Below are positions 28,106 through 37,572 of a stretch of DNA of 64,000 bases, one piece after another. The position numbers and the translations under genes are program-made. Each line of letters opens with the position of its first letter. Within the stretch, counting starts at the first letter, position 1. Source of the stretch: Vreelandella salicampi (GTDB lineage Bacteria > Pseudomonadota > Gammaproteobacteria > Pseudomonadales > Halomonadaceae); assembly GCF_013415105.1 (NCBI RefSeq), contig NZ_JACCDF010000009.1:62001-126000 (forward strand), in the 5' to 3' direction. The notes under the pieces are model-generated. The model saw only the letters and a list, made by a program, of their open reading frames with translations, did no database searches and was not told the origin of the DNA.

Positions 28106-28678
28106 CTACTGGTCCTCTGGATTCGGGCGCTCAGACGGAATGGGGTTGGCGACTCCATCGCCATTAGCTTGACGACGCTGCTCGTTAATTTCCGCAGAAG
28201 GGTTGTCCTGCGCTTCGATTTCAAGAGCCTCGCTTAGCGTGAGCAAGAAGCCTCGTCCTGAGGGCGTGCTGCAGGGGTTGTCATTGCAAGCAAGGCCATA
28301 TTCACCGTCGCTGTTATACGCACTGGCGCTGATGGCGCCCGAGAAAATGGCGCTATCGGCGTTATCTGTCTCAATGCAAGTGACATCATGCGCGGTAATG
28401 CGTAAACGGTCATCTGAAAGCTGGGCATCGCCGATCAAGACGCAATACTCAGGTAGTGAGTGAGACGCTTCGCTGTATTGGCTTGGCCGTAGCAGAATGC
28501 TTTCTTTGCGCGTTTCCCCTTCGCTAAATGCGATAGCTTCAACGAACTCTACCCCGATAGTGGCGTTATTGGGCAACGAAAGGGTTTCTTCGGCGGCATA
28601 GAGCGGCATTGCTAAAATGGGTGCGGCCAGTACGGTGAACCAGGTGGTTGTCAACCTTAAAGACGATCTAAACGACAT
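28106..28678 (-). CDS. Orphan exported protein
   Basis: No family is recognised. The 190-residue protein begins with a signal peptide (about residues 1-28, with hydrophobic core TTWFTVLAAPILAM and an AxA-like site), followed by a small soluble domain with cysteines in EYCVLIG, HDVTCIET and LACNDNPC that could form disulfides. The C-terminal tail is polar (NPSAEINEQRRQANGDG). ATG 28678 is preferred to an upstream in-frame start because it begins directly at the signal peptide; the ribosome-binding site is weak. It diverges from folE across a 322-base region with a palindrome. Confidence 0.6.
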   Translation of the reverse strand: MSFRSSLRLTTTWFTVLAAPILAMPLYAAEETLSLPNNATIGVEFVEAIAFSEGETRKESILLRPSQYSEASHSLPEYCVLIGDAQLSDDRLRITAHDVTCIETDNADSAIFSGAISASAYNSDGEYGLACNDNPCSTPSGRGFLLTLSEALEIEAQDNPSAEINEQRRQANGDGVANPIPSERPNPEDQ

Positions 28679-29000
28679 AACGGGTTCTCGCTGAATGAAT
28701 AAGGTATTGCTGATAAATTGTGGCACAAACGCCATCAGCAACGAATGACTCGTTAACAGCACTATAACATAGCGTCAATCACTCGTGATGCGCCAGCGTG
28801 GCACTCTGCCACAGGGGGGGCTTGGGTGAGATAGAATAGGTCTAATCTGATTTTTGTTGTACAAAAATTGTTAAGCGTATACATTTTGTATTGAATTTTG
28901 CTATTAGCGAGTGGCTGATAGCGACTTGATGGCAATGTGGTCTCAGCGCCTCAGGCGCGACTGTTGTCAGAGCTAACCGTATTTACACATGAGGCTGAAC
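28679..29000. other. Divergent region before folE
   Basis: No gene is found in these 322 bases. It is AT-rich from 28840 to 28915, contains the palindrome at 28850-28868 and a second, partial repeat TACAAAA...TTTTGTA (28860-28890), and would hold the promoters of both neighbours. GAGGC just before 29001 serves folE translation. Confidence 0.45.
28850..28868. promoter_or_regulatory. Candidate operator between folE and an exported orphan
   Basis: ATTTTTGT and ACAAAAAT are exact eight-base inverted arms separated by TGT. The site lies about 130 bases before folE and 170 before the divergent gene. The binding protein is unknown; it may simply be an AT-rich promoter element. Confidence 0.4.
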
Positions 29001-29552
29001 ATGACCGATGATATCGCCCATCATTACCGCCAAATCATTCAACAGTTAGGCGAAAACCCCGACCGCGAAGGGCTGCGCGACACACCCAAGCGTGCTGCCA
29101 AGGCCATGCAGTTTCTCAATGCGGGTTACCAACAGTCGCTGGAAGGTATTGTTAACGGGGCGGTGTTTGAATCGCAAACCGACGAAATGGTGTTAGTGAA
29201 GGATATAGAGCTCTATTCGATGTGTGAGCATCACTTACTGCCTTTTATCGGTAAATGTCATATTGCCTACCTCCCTAGCGGCAAAGTATTGGGGCTTTCG
29301 AAGTTTGCCCGAATCGTCGACATGTTTGCCCGTCGGATGCAGATTCAGGAGAACTTGACGCGCCAGATTGCGGAAGCGGTTCAACAAGTGACCCAGGCGC
29401 GCGGTGTGGCAGTGGTGGTGGAAGCTAGGCATCTTTGCATGATGATGCGAGGCGTTGAAAAACAGAATTCCAGCATGACGTCGTCGGTGATGCTAGGTGA
29501 TTTCCGTGAGAATCAGGCCACGCGCCAAGAGTTTCTTACGCTTGTAAGCTAG
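29001..29552 (+). CDS. folE: GTP cyclohydrolase I
   Basis: This is a 183-residue type IA GTP cyclohydrolase catalysing the first step of tetrahydrofolate (and pterin) synthesis from GTP. Zinc ligands are the cysteine and histidine in [12 protein letters not shown] and the cysteine in [10 protein letters not shown]; the catalytic histidines are in the same motifs. The C-terminal [15 protein letters not shown] is typical. ATG 29001, six bases after GAGG, is favoured over 28989. Confidence 0.95.
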   Translation: MTDDIAHHYRQIIQQLGENPDREGLRDTPKRAAKAMQFLNAGYQQSLEGIVNGAVFESQTDEMVLVKDIELYSMCEHHLLPFIGKCHIAYLPSGKVLGLSKFARIVDMFARRMQIQENLTRQIAEAVQQVTQARGVAVVVEARHLCMMMRGVEKQNSSMTSSVMLGDFRENQATRQEFLTLVS

Positions 29553-29677
29553 ATAAGCGGTGACATCGGCATTTTAGCGCGCAAAATTGTCTCTTCTAGT
29601 TGGTCAAACGAGGCGTTTCGTCTTAGCATGATTCTCATCCTTTATTCGTGGGGCCATCGTTTGGTCAGGAGTTTGAC

Positions 29678-31135
29678 ATGGAAGCGCTAAAAGAAACCCA
29701 TCTTTACTGCCCATTTGCTTATATCGACGGTAGCTGGGTAGCTGCTGATAGCGGTGAGCAGATCAATGTGTATAACCCTGCAACCCAAGAGCTAGTCGGC
29801 GATATGCCGCGCTTAGGCAAAGCGGAAACACTCCGGGCGGTGGACGCTGCCGATGCCGCTCTGCCTGCTTGGCGCTCACTGACGGCGCAAGAGCGAGCGG
29901 ATCTGTTGTTGAAGTGGCACGATTTAATGCTGGAGCATCAGCAAGATCTAGCCATGCTGATGACTTGTGAGCAGGGTAAGCCGTTGAAAGAGGCAGAAGG
30001 CGAGATTGCGTACGCGGCCAGTTTTTTGCGCTGGTTTGCTGAGGAAGCGCGTCGTGTCTATGGCGAAACGATTCCAGCGGCAAAAGCCAGCCAGCGCATC
30101 GTGGTGACCAAGCAGCCGGTTGGCGTCGTGGGGGCGATTACACCGTGGAACTTCCCCGCGGCAATGATCACCCGCAAAGCCGGGGCTGCACTGGCGGCTG
30201 GCTGTACGATTGTTGTAAAGCCCGCGAGCCAAACACCGTTTTCGGCCACCGCGTTAGCGCTTCTGGCTGAGCGCGCCGGGATTCCACGCGGTGTGTTTAA
30301 CGTAGTACCCGGTCAAGCGTCTGAAATCGCCGAGGCGCTAACGACATCCTCGAAAGTGCGTAAAATTACCTTCACCGGCTCTACCGATGTCGGGCGCAAG
30401 CTGATGGCGCAAGCGGCCGAGCACATACAGAAAATCTCCCTGGAGCTGGGTGGCAACGCACCTTTTGTCGTGTTTGAAGACGCGGATTTGGATGCTGCGG
30501 TCGAAGGTGCGATGGCGGCTAAGTTTCGTAATGCCGGGCAAACGTGTGTGTGCACTAATCGCTTTTTGGTCCAATCAAGCGTCGTTAATGCCTTCTGTGA
30601 GAAACTGGCGGTTGCCATGAACAGTGAACTACACGTGGGGGATGGCAGTCAGCCCAATATCAATATCGGGCCGCTGATTGATCATAACGCTGTCAAAAAA
30701 GTGAGTGAGCACGTTCAAGACGCGGTAGATCGCGGCGCGGAGCTACTGTTGGGCGGCCACCCGCACTCACTAGGCGGTAATTTCTTCTCGCCAACATTAA
30801 TTAGTTTTGCGACCCGTGAAATGAAAGTCGCTAAGGAAGAAACCTTTGGCCCGCTGGCGGCCGTGTTTCCCTTCGATGATGAAGAAACCGCTATCACCAT
30901 GGCGAATGATACCGAATATGGCTTAGCCTCTTATTTCTATTCACGCGATTTAGCGCGTGTGTGGCGTGTCTCTGAGGCGTTGGAATACGGCATGGTCGGC
31001 GTCAACACCGGTTTGATCTCGAATGCAGCGGCACCCTTTGGCGGTGTTAAAGCCTCTGGGTTAGGCCGTGAAGGCGGGCATCAGGGGTTAGATGAATTCC
31101 TGGAAACCAAATATGTGTGTATCGATCTGGGATGA
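29678..31135 (+). CDS. gabD: Succinate-semialdehyde dehydrogenase (NADP+)
   Basis: The 485-residue ALDH has FTGSTDVGRKLM for cofactor binding, catalytic Glu in LELGGNAPF and catalytic Cys in NAGQTCVCTNRF (the neighbouring second Cys is typical of GabD). The stretches CEQGKPLKEAEGEIAYAASF and RVYGETIP match GabD closely. It oxidises succinic semialdehyde from 4-aminobutyrate to succinate. No gabT is adjacent. ATG 29678 follows AGGAG; the open frame begins 30 bases earlier. A strong terminator follows. Confidence 0.92.
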   Translation: MEALKETHLYCPFAYIDGSWVAADSGEQINVYNPATQELVGDMPRLGKAETLRAVDAADAALPAWRSLTAQERADLLLKWHDLMLEHQQDLAMLMTCEQGKPLKEAEGEIAYAASFLRWFAEEARRVYGETIPAAKASQRIVVTKQPVGVVGAITPWNFPAAMITRKAGAALAAGCTIVVKPASQTPFSATALALLAERAGIPRGVFNVVPGQASEIAEALTTSSKVRKITFTGSTDVGRKLMAQAAEHIQKISLELGGNAPFVVFEDADLDAAVEGAMAAKFRNAGQTCVCTNRFLVQSSVVNAFCEKLAVAMNSELHVGDGSQPNINIGPLIDHNAVKKVSEHVQDAVDRGAELLLGGHPHSLGGNFFSPTLISFATREMKVAKEETFGPLAAVFPFDDEETAITMANDTEYGLASYFYSRDLARVWRVSEALEYGMVGVNTGLISNAAAPFGGVKASGLGREGGHQGLDEFLETKYVCIDLG

Positions 31136-31186
31136 CCTGCACTCACCCTGCTGAAGCGTGATGGGCAGATAGGCAAATAGTGCACG

Positions 31187-31217
31187 AAAAACCAGCGGCC
31201 AAGTGCCGCTGGTTTTT
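31187..31217. terminator. Bidirectional terminator between gabD and purH
   Basis: AAAAACCAGCGGC and GCCGCTGGTTTTT form a 13-base-pair stem with a five-base loop; it has a T-run on either strand and ends the two convergent genes. Confidence 0.9.
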
Positions 31218-31247
31218 ATTGGCAGGTGACGTTAGCCAGACAAATCG

Positions 31248-32828
31248 TTAGTGGCGGAAGTGGCGCATGCCGGTGAATACCATGGCAATTCCCGCTTCAT
31301 TGGCCGCATCGATGACGTCTTGATCGCGCATTGAACCGCCTGGCTGGATCACTGCAGTGATCCCGGCGGCGGCGGCGGCATCAATGCCGTCGCGGAAAGG
31401 GAAGAACGCATCCGACGCCATGACGGATCCCGGCACAGAGAGGCCTTCATCCGCGGCTTTGATGCCGGCAATTTTGGCGGAGTAGACGCGGCTCATTTGC
31501 CCCGCGCCGACACCAATGGTTTGGCCCTCTTTGGCATAGACAATGGCGTTGGATTTGACAAACTTCGCTACCCGCCAAGCAAAGGCAAGGTCGCGCAACT
31601 CTTGCTCGCTGGGCTCGCGTTCACTAACGACGGTGAGTTCCTCGCGGCCGACCATGCCATGATCGCGCTCTTGTACCAGCAAACCGCCGTTGACACGTTT
31701 GAAGTCGAGTGCTGGCTGAGTCTTACCCGGCCAATGGGCGCTAACGTCGAGCAGGCGCACGTTCTTCTTTTTGGCCACAATGGTTGCCGCCTCATCGCTA
31801 ACCCCAGGGGCGATAATCACTTCCACAAACTGGCGCTCAATAATCGCTTGTGCAGTGTCGGTATCAAGGGGCGTGTTGAAGGCAATGATGCCACCGAAAG
31901 CACTGGTGGGGTCGGTTGCAAAGGCCTTGTCATACGCTTCAAGCGTGGTTTGGCCGACGGCAACGCCGCAGGGGTTGGCGTGTTTGACGATAACGCAGGC
32001 GGTATCGCCAAAGGCTTTGACACACTCAAAGGCAGCGTCAGTGTCAGCAACGTTGTTGAATGAAAGCGGTTTGCCTTGCAGGATGCGGGCGGTGGCCACA
32101 CTAGGCTCTTGGGTATCCGGCTCGACGTAAAACGCCGCGTTTTGGTGTGGGTTCTCACCGTAGCGCATGTCTTGCTTTTTCTGCAGCTGTAGGTTGAACG
32201 TGCGCGGGAACTGCGAATCGGCGTCGCTGACCTGACGGCCAAGATAATCGGCAATCGCGCCGTCGTAGCCGGCGGTATGTTCAAAGGCTTTAACGGCTAG
32301 GTCAAAGCGAGTGGCTTGACTGACGTGTCCACCATGCGCCGCTAACTCACCGAGTACGCGTGCGTAGTCATCCGTATTGACCACAATGGTTGTGTGGGCG
32401 TGGTTTTTAGCGCAGGCACGGACCATGGTTGGGCCGCCGATATCAATATTTTCGATGGCGTCTTCTAACGTGCAGTCTGCTTTACTCACGGTGGCCGCAA
32501 AAGGGTAAAGATTGACCACCACCATATCGATGGGGGCTATATCATTTTCTGCCATGACCTCATCGTCCTGCCCGCGACGCCCCAAAATGCCGCCATGAAT
32601 TTTCGGGTGCAGCGTTTTGACGCGGCCATCCATGATTTCAGGAAAACCGGTATGCTCAGAGACTTCTGTAACCGCAATTCCATTCTCTTGCAGCAGGCGG
32701 AAGGTCCCCCCGGTCGAGAGTAGCTCAACGCCTTGGTCGCTTAAGCCACGCGCGAAGTCGACAATGCCGGTTTTATCAGACACGCTTAATAAAGCGCGGC
32801 GAACGGGGGTTGCAGTGCTATCAGCCAT
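31248..32828 (-). CDS. purH: Bifunctional AICAR formyltransferase/IMP cyclohydrolase
   Basis: PurH carries out the last two steps of IMP synthesis. The protein has 526 residues: an N-terminal cyclohydrolase ([38 protein letters not shown]) and a C-terminal transformylase with KYGENPHQ (here [10 protein letters not shown]), the catalytic KHANPCGVA and the [10 protein letters not shown] motif. The start is ATG 32828, with a GTG 12 bases upstream also possible. It is preceded by fis and a terminator, so it likely has its own promoter in the short gap or depends on readthrough. Confidence 0.97.
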   Translation of the reverse strand: MADSTATPVRRALLSVSDKTGIVDFARGLSDQGVELLSTGGTFRLLQENGIAVTEVSEHTGFPEIMDGRVKTLHPKIHGGILGRRGQDDEVMAENDIAPIDMVVVNLYPFAATVSKADCTLEDAIENIDIGGPTMVRACAKNHAHTTIVVNTDDYARVLGELAAHGGHVSQATRFDLAVKAFEHTAGYDGAIADYLGRQVSDADSQFPRTFNLQLQKKQDMRYGENPHQNAAFYVEPDTQEPSVATARILQGKPLSFNNVADTDAAFECVKAFGDTACVIVKHANPCGVAVGQTTLEAYDKAFATDPTSAFGGIIAFNTPLDTDTAQAIIERQFVEVIIAPGVSDEAATIVAKKKNVRLLDVSAHWPGKTQPALDFKRVNGGLLVQERDHGMVGREELTVVSEREPSEQELRDLAFAWRVAKFVKSNAIVYAKEGQTIGVGAGQMSRVYSAKIAGIKAADEGLSVPGSVMASDAFFPFRDGIDAAAAAGITAVIQPGGSMRDQDVIDAANEAGIAMVFTGMRHFRH

Positions 32829-32867
32829 GGGTATGCTCACGTTGGGGATCGGTCAATAAAAACAGCA

Positions 32868-32887
32868 ACGCCCCGATTAAGGGGCGT
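32868..32887 (-). terminator. Terminator overlapping the end of fis
   Basis: On the minus strand ACGCCCC and GGGGCGT form a seven-base-pair stem with a six-base loop, followed by TGCTGTTTTTATTG. The stem includes the fis stop codon region. Confidence 0.8.
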
Positions 32888-33230
32888 CGCCTTCAAGAAG
32901 GCCTGAGTCTTTCTCAAGCAGGCCATAGCATTTCAGTTTTTTGCGCAGGGTGCCGCGGTTTAGGCCGAGCAAAGTGGCTGCGCGCGTCTGGTTGCCTTCG
33001 GCATACGCCATCACCGAAGCCAGAAGCGGCGCTTCGACCTCTGCCATCACCATGGCATAGAGGTCGGTGGTGTCGCCGCCGTCAAGATGTTCAAAGTAGC
33101 GCTGCATAGAGACTTCAACGGCTTCGCGCAGCGGTTGTGGCGCTGACGTAGGCGCATCGTCTGTGGGTTCAGAAGCCGATAAGGTTGAGTGACTTTCCGG
33201 GTATTGGGATAAAAGATTGCGTTCACTCAT
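32877..33230 (-). CDS. fis: DNA-binding protein Fis
   Basis: The protein has 117 residues; the C-terminal half carries the Fis helix-turn-helix NQTRAATLLGLNRGTLRKKL and the dimer helices LREAVEVSMQRYFEHLDG. An N-terminal extension of about 20 Ser/Pro/Asp-rich residues makes it longer than E. coli Fis (98). Fis bends DNA and coordinates growth-phase expression of rRNA and many other genes. It overlaps the end of dusB by four bases, the standard dusB-fis operon arrangement. Confidence 0.96.
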   Translation of the reverse strand: MSERNLLSQYPESHSTLSASEPTDDAPTSAPQPLREAVEVSMQRYFEHLDGGDTTDLYAMVMAEVEAPLLASVMAYAEGNQTRAATLLGLNRGTLRKKLKCYGLLEKDSGLLEGDAP

Positions 33231-34279
33231 GCGGCATGGCTTCCTTTAGAAAAAAGACGCGCGCTGGCATCGCAAGCCATAGCGTCGTTGATCCATTCAA
33301 TTTGGGACTCGGGTGACTCTAATGTATTAAATTGGCGTTTCAGCGCGCGCTGCTCGACGTCGTTAAAGCGAGTATCTGCACTGATGTACCAGCCGATGTG
33401 TTTGCGAGCGATTTTTGGCCCCATGACGTGACCGTAAAAGGCGTGAAGTGCCGATAAATGCTCGCTCAGAACCGCTCGTCGCTCGCTAAGCGCTGGCGCA
33501 GGCAAGTGTTGGCCATGCGCCAGAAAGTGGGTGATTTGCTGAAAAATCCACGGATTCCCTTGGGCGCCACGCCCTACCATGACGGCATCGGCTTGGGTGT
33601 AATGAAGCACATCGGCCGCTTTTGCTGCACTGGTGATATCGCCGTTGGCAAAGACGGGGATATTAACGCTCGACTTGACCTCAGCAATGGTGTCGTATTC
33701 CGCGTAACCGTTGTAGCGCTGCTGACGGTGGCGACCATGCACTGCAAGCGCTTGGATGCCGGCATCTTCGGCAAGCTTTGCGATGCGCACAGCGTTATTG
33801 CTCTCGGCGCACCAGCCGGTGCGGATCTTCAGCGTAACCGGGATATCGACCGCGGCAACAACGGCGTTAACAATCGACGCCACGAGGGCTTCATCACGCA
33901 AAAGCGCCGAGCCAGCGGCTTTGTTGCAGACTTTCTTCGCCGGACACCCCATATTGATGTCGATGACCTCGGCACCAAGGTTGGCGTTGAGGCGGGCGGC
34001 TTCGGCAAGCATGTGCGCGTCGCCACCGGCAATTTGCACCACGCGAGGCGAAGGTTCGCCGCTGTGGTTCATGCGCTGTTGGGATTTACGCGTATGCCAG
34101 AGGCTGGGATCTGAGGTGACCATTTCGCCAACCACCCAACCGGCACCCAAACGCCGACACAGCTGACGGAATGGTCGGTCGGTTACCCCTGCCATAGGCG
34201 CCAAAATAGCGCGATTAATCAACGTGTGGTTGCCAATAGAAGGCAGTGATGAACATGAATTTATGGCATTGCGTGTCAT
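33227..34279 (-). CDS. dusB: tRNA-dihydrouridine synthase B
   Basis: This is a 350-residue FMN enzyme that reduces specific uridines in the tRNA D-loop. The TIM-barrel signatures LAPMAGVTDRPFRQL, DINMGCPAKKVCNKAAGSALL (catalytic Cys) and VMVGRGAQGNPWIF are present. The N-terminus has about 20 residues before the barrel. It is the first gene of dusB-fis; the arrangement and lengths are as in other gammaproteobacteria. Confidence 0.96.
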   Translation of the reverse strand: MTRNAINSCSSLPSIGNHTLINRAILAPMAGVTDRPFRQLCRRLGAGWVVGEMVTSDPSLWHTRKSQQRMNHSGEPSPRVVQIAGGDAHMLAEAARLNANLGAEVIDINMGCPAKKVCNKAAGSALLRDEALVASIVNAVVAAVDIPVTLKIRTGWCAESNNAVRIAKLAEDAGIQALAVHGRHRQQRYNGYAEYDTIAEVKSSVNIPVFANGDITSAAKAADVLHYTQADAVMVGRGAQGNPWIFQQITHFLAHGQHLPAPALSERRAVLSEHLSALHAFYGHVMGPKIARKHIGWYISADTRFNDVEQRALKRQFNTLESPESQIEWINDAMACDASARLFSKGSHAA

Positions 34280-34374
34280 AACTTTCAGGTCGTGGCAACG
34301 AGTCAGTGGCGAGAAGGGGATATATGATACGCCGACTCACCGCTAGGGTGAAGGCCGGCGTTAGTGACAGCACG

Positions 34375-35286
34375 TTATCTCGCTCGTGTACCGGTCAATC
34401 TCACCCAGCCTTCGCGCTGTACGGGCGCTTGCATCACAAGCCCTTGTGTTTGGTAAGCCTCCAGCACTTCATCGGCCTGGTTGGCCAAAATACCCGAGAG
34501 CGCTAGGCGCCCACCTGGGGCAACATAACCCGCAATGGTTGCGGCCAGTTGCACCAGAGGGCCAGCAAGAATGTTGGCCGTTACCACGGGGTATGTGCCG
34601 GCAGGTAACTGTTCGGGGTAGTAAAGCGATAGCTGCTGCGTTTCAATCGCGTTGCGTTCGGCGTTTTCGCGGCTGGCTTGAAGCGCTTGGGGGTCGATAT
34701 CGGTGGCGTCAGCGCTTACCGCGCCCAGTTTTAGTGCGGCAATGGCGAGAATCCCCGAGCCGCAGCCAACATCAAGTACTTTTTTGTCGGCTAGCTCGCC
34801 ATTGACGGCCAAGTCATCTAGCCACTCAAGGCAAAGCGCGGTCGTGGGGTGGGTACCGGTACCAAAGGCAAGGCCTGGGTCTAAAATGAGGTTCACCGCG
34901 CCCGGCTCCGGTGGCGTGTGCCAGCTCGGCACAATCCAGAGGCGTTCCCCCATCTGCAGCGGCGTGAAATCGTCCATCCATTCGCGTTCCCAATCGCGGT
35001 CGGCAAGTAGCTCGTATTCGATCTCGGGGCATGGCTCGCCGGGTATTTGCTCTGCCCAGGCGGCGTGGATGCGGCCGAGCATGGTATCGATCTCTTCGAG
35101 GTCGTCGTAAAGGCCGGTTAAGATCGTGTCTTGCCATAACGGCGTTGTACCACGTTCCGGCTCAAACACCGGGTCATCGTGGGCATCCTGCAAGCCAATC
35201 GCGGTGGCTCCTTCGTTTAGTAATAGCTCTTCAAGTAGCTCTGCTTGCTCGGGGGCTACGTGGGCTTTGAGTTGTAGCCAAGGCAT
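34375..35286 (-). CDS. prmA: Ribosomal protein L11 methyltransferase
   Basis: The 303-residue protein has an N-terminal L11-recognition domain starting PWLQLKAHVAP and a SAM-binding Rossmann domain with LDPGLAFGTGTHPTT, DVGCGSGILAIAALKLGA and NILAGPLVQLA. It trimethylates L11. ATG 35286, after GGAGA, is chosen; the frame is open for 69 bases more without a matching N-terminus. It lies downstream of accC, separated by a terminator-like hairpin. Confidence 0.95.
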   Translation of the reverse strand: MPWLQLKAHVAPEQAELLEELLLNEGATAIGLQDAHDDPVFEPERGTTPLWQDTILTGLYDDLEEIDTMLGRIHAAWAEQIPGEPCPEIEYELLADRDWEREWMDDFTPLQMGERLWIVPSWHTPPEPGAVNLILDPGLAFGTGTHPTTALCLEWLDDLAVNGELADKKVLDVGCGSGILAIAALKLGAVSADATDIDPQALQASRENAERNAIETQQLSLYYPEQLPAGTYPVVTANILAGPLVQLAATIAGYVAPGGRLALSGILANQADEVLEAYQTQGLVMQAPVQREGWVRLTGTRAR

Positions 35287-35356
35287 GATGCGGTCTCCAC
35301 AAGGCGGGGAAGAATAACAAAGTGGGTAATAAAGGCGAGTATCGGCATTAAACAAG

Positions 35357-35381
35357 AACGGGGCGGCATGGCCACCCCGTT
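35357..35381 (-). terminator. Terminator after accC
   Basis: Arms AACGGGG(T)GGC and GCC(G)CCCCGTT around CAT make a strong GC stem with one central mismatch on the minus strand; the following bases are CTTGTTTAA. It lies 25 bases past the accC stop. Confidence 0.65.
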
Positions 35382-35405
35382 TTATTGAGCGTTTACGCCA
35401 AGTGA

Positions 35406-36743
35406 TTAGCCGAGTTTCTTTTCCAGATAGTGGATATTGACGCCGCCTTGACGGAAGTAGCTATCCCGCACCAGATCTTTTTGCAGATCAATATTGGTTT
35501 TGATGCCTTCCACGAGTAGCTCATCAAGCGCGTTGCGCATACGCGTGAGCGCAATATCACGATCCTCTCCCCACGTAATCAACTTACCAATGAGGGAGTC
35601 GTAATACGGCGGTACGGTATAGCCGGTATACAGATGCGAATCCATCCTTACGCCCAGGCCACCGGGAGCGTGGTAAAGCGAGACTTTACCGGGTGAGGGC
35701 ATGAAAGTACGCGAATCTTCGGCATTAATACGGCACTCAAACGCGTGTCCCCGTATCTTTACGTCATCTTGCGAGATGGACATGGGGATCCCGGAGGCAA
35801 TGCGCAGCTGCTCTTTGACGATATCTACGCCGGTCACCATTTCGGTTACCGGGTGTTCCACCTGCACGCGGGTGTTCATTTCAATAAAGAAGAAATCACC
35901 GTCTTCGTAAAGGAATTCGAAGGTGCCGGCACCACGGTAGTTGATTTCGAGGCAAGCCTCTCGGCACGCATCTAATACTTTGGCCCGAGCAGCCGGGTCA
36001 ATGCCCGGCGCTGGGGCTTCTTCGAGCACTTTTTGGTGGCGACGTTGCAGCGAGCAGTCGCGGTCATACAGGTGAATCGCGTTGCCCTGGCCGTCGGCCA
36101 GTACTTGAACTTCCACGTGGCGCGGCTTTTCGAGGAATTTTTCCATGTATACCGTGCCATCGCCAAACGACGAGTGCGCTTCGGTGCGCGTGACGTTGAT
36201 CGCCGAGAGCAGGTGGCCTTCGGTGTGAACCACGCGCATGCCACGTCCACCACCGCCAGCAGCGGCTTTGATGATCACGGGATAACCAACGCGACGGGCC
36301 GTGGCGAGGTTAGTCTCATCGTCATCACCCAGCGGGCCATCGGAGCCGGGAACGGTGGGAACGCCGGCTTTTTTCATCGCTTCAATCGCGCTGACTTTGT
36401 CGCCCATCAGGCGAATGGTGTCAGCCCGCGGGCCGATGAAGGTGAAGCCCGAGCGCTCTACCTGTTCGGCAAAATTGGCGTTTTCGGAAAGAAAACCGTA
36501 ACCGGGATGTATAGCGCTTGAGTCGGTGACTTCGGCCGCACTAATCAGCGCCGGAATATTAAGATATGACTGCGCAGAAGAGGCCGGGCCTATGCAAACG
36601 GCTTCATCTGCGAGGCGCACGTGCATGAGTTCGCGGTCGGCTTTGGAATGTACCGCCACGGTTTTAATGCCCAATTCTTTGCAAGCGCGCAGAATGCGTA
36701 GGGCAATCTCGCCGCGGTTGGCGATAAGTACCTTGTCCAGCAT
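35406..36743 (-). CDS. accC: Acetyl-CoA carboxylase, biotin carboxylase subunit
   Basis: This 445-residue ATP-grasp enzyme shows the N-terminal [32 protein letters not shown], glycine-rich loop [14 protein letters not shown] and [14 protein letters not shown] containing the catalytic residues. It carboxylates the biotin on AccB, the first committed step of fatty acid synthesis. It follows accB by 30 bases in the same transcript. Confidence 0.97.
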   Translation of the reverse strand: MLDKVLIANRGEIALRILRACKELGIKTVAVHSKADRELMHVRLADEAVCIGPASSAQSYLNIPALISAAEVTDSSAIHPGYGFLSENANFAEQVERSGFTFIGPRADTIRLMGDKVSAIEAMKKAGVPTVPGSDGPLGDDDETNLATARRVGYPVIIKAAAGGGGRGMRVVHTEGHLLSAINVTRTEAHSSFGDGTVYMEKFLEKPRHVEVQVLADGQGNAIHLYDRDCSLQRRHQKVLEEAPAPGIDPAARAKVLDACREACLEINYRGAGTFEFLYEDGDFFFIEMNTRVQVEHPVTEMVTGVDIVKEQLRIASGIPMSISQDDVKIRGHAFECRINAEDSRTFMPSPGKVSLYHAPGGLGVRMDSHLYTGYTVPPYYDSLIGKLITWGEDRDIALTRMRNALDELLVEGIKTNIDLQKDLVRDSYFRQGGVNIHYLEKKLG

Positions 36744-36773
36744 GGTGAGTCCACCCGTGTCAGAAAGAGAAGA

Positions 36774-37238
36774 TCAAGCAATCACGATCATGGGTTGATC
36801 AAATTCGACCGGTTCGCCGTCTTCAACTAGGATCGCCTCAATAACGCCGTCGCAGTCGGCTTCAATCTGGTTCATCATCTTCATCGCTTCCACGATGCAG
36901 ACAGTGTCACCTTGCTTCACAGTGTCGCCGACTTCGATGAAGGATTTTGCCCCCGGTGCCGGGCTACGATAAAAGGTACCCACCATGGGTGAGTTAACGG
37001 CTTCACCACGGTAGCTTACACCAGGGTCTGCAGGTTCTTCGCTGGCTACCGGTACGGTGGCGGGTTGCGGGGCGCTGACAGCTTGTGGAGCATATTGCGG
37101 CATTGCTTGCGTTGGCTGGTCGCTACCATTGGGATGGCGGCTGATGCGAACGGATTCTTCGCCTTCTTGGATTTCGATTTCGCTGATGTTTGACTCTTCC
37201 AGCAGCTCAATAAGTTTTTTGACTTTGCGAATATCCAT
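36774..37238 (-). CDS. accB: Acetyl-CoA carboxylase biotin carboxyl carrier protein
   Basis: The 154-residue protein has an N-terminal docking region [15 protein letters not shown], a Pro/Ala-rich linker (about residues 45-78), and a C-terminal biotinyl domain with EAMKMMN, where Lys120 is the biotin site. ATG 37238 gives the standard start; the open frame extends 111 bases upstream. It is the first gene of accB-accC. A PsrA-like site lies about 255 bases upstream. Confidence 0.97.
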   Translation of the reverse strand: MDIRKVKKLIELLEESNISEIEIQEGEESVRISRHPNGSDQPTQAMPQYAPQAVSAPQPATVPVASEEPADPGVSYRGEAVNSPMVGTFYRSPAPGAKSFIEVGDTVKQGDTVCIVEAMKMMNQIEADCDGVIEAILVEDGEPVEFDQPMIVIA

Positions 37239-37572
37239 GACGTGGCCTTTGTTGAAAAGTGGTAAATAAAAGAGCAAGAAATGTGTGGATAAAAGACAGC
37301 AAATAACAGGGACATGAAGCATATTGCTGCCGCAGTAAACCTGGATCAAAATATAAGAGAACGCGACACGTTAGTGAACGATACCCCTTTGCTAGCCATT
37401 TTAAGTGCTAAATTTTGACCAATATGTGATCGAGTTTGCCGAAAAAGGATGAGCTTGTCCAGTGATGGCACTTAGCATGCCACGGAAGGGATGTTTAAAC
37501 AGATGTTTGACGACGTTCGCGGCATAAAGCGAGTAGTTGGTTAAGGTGGGCTCCCACCTTACCCCGCTTTCA
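37239..37572. other. Region between dsbD and accB
   Basis: No gene is supported in these 334 bases. It is the likely accBC leader and promoter region: AT-rich around 37390-37430, with the PsrA-like operator at 37493-37511. A 63-codon open frame crossing the dsbD end is not convincing. Confidence 0.5.
37493..37511. promoter_or_regulatory. PsrA/FadR-like operator upstream of accBC
   Basis: GTTTAAACAGATGTTTGAC has arms AAACA and TGTTT around GA. The 17 central bases are identical to the site before fadE. This suggests that one fatty-acid-responsive regulator may act on both degradation and synthesis genes. Confidence 0.55.
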
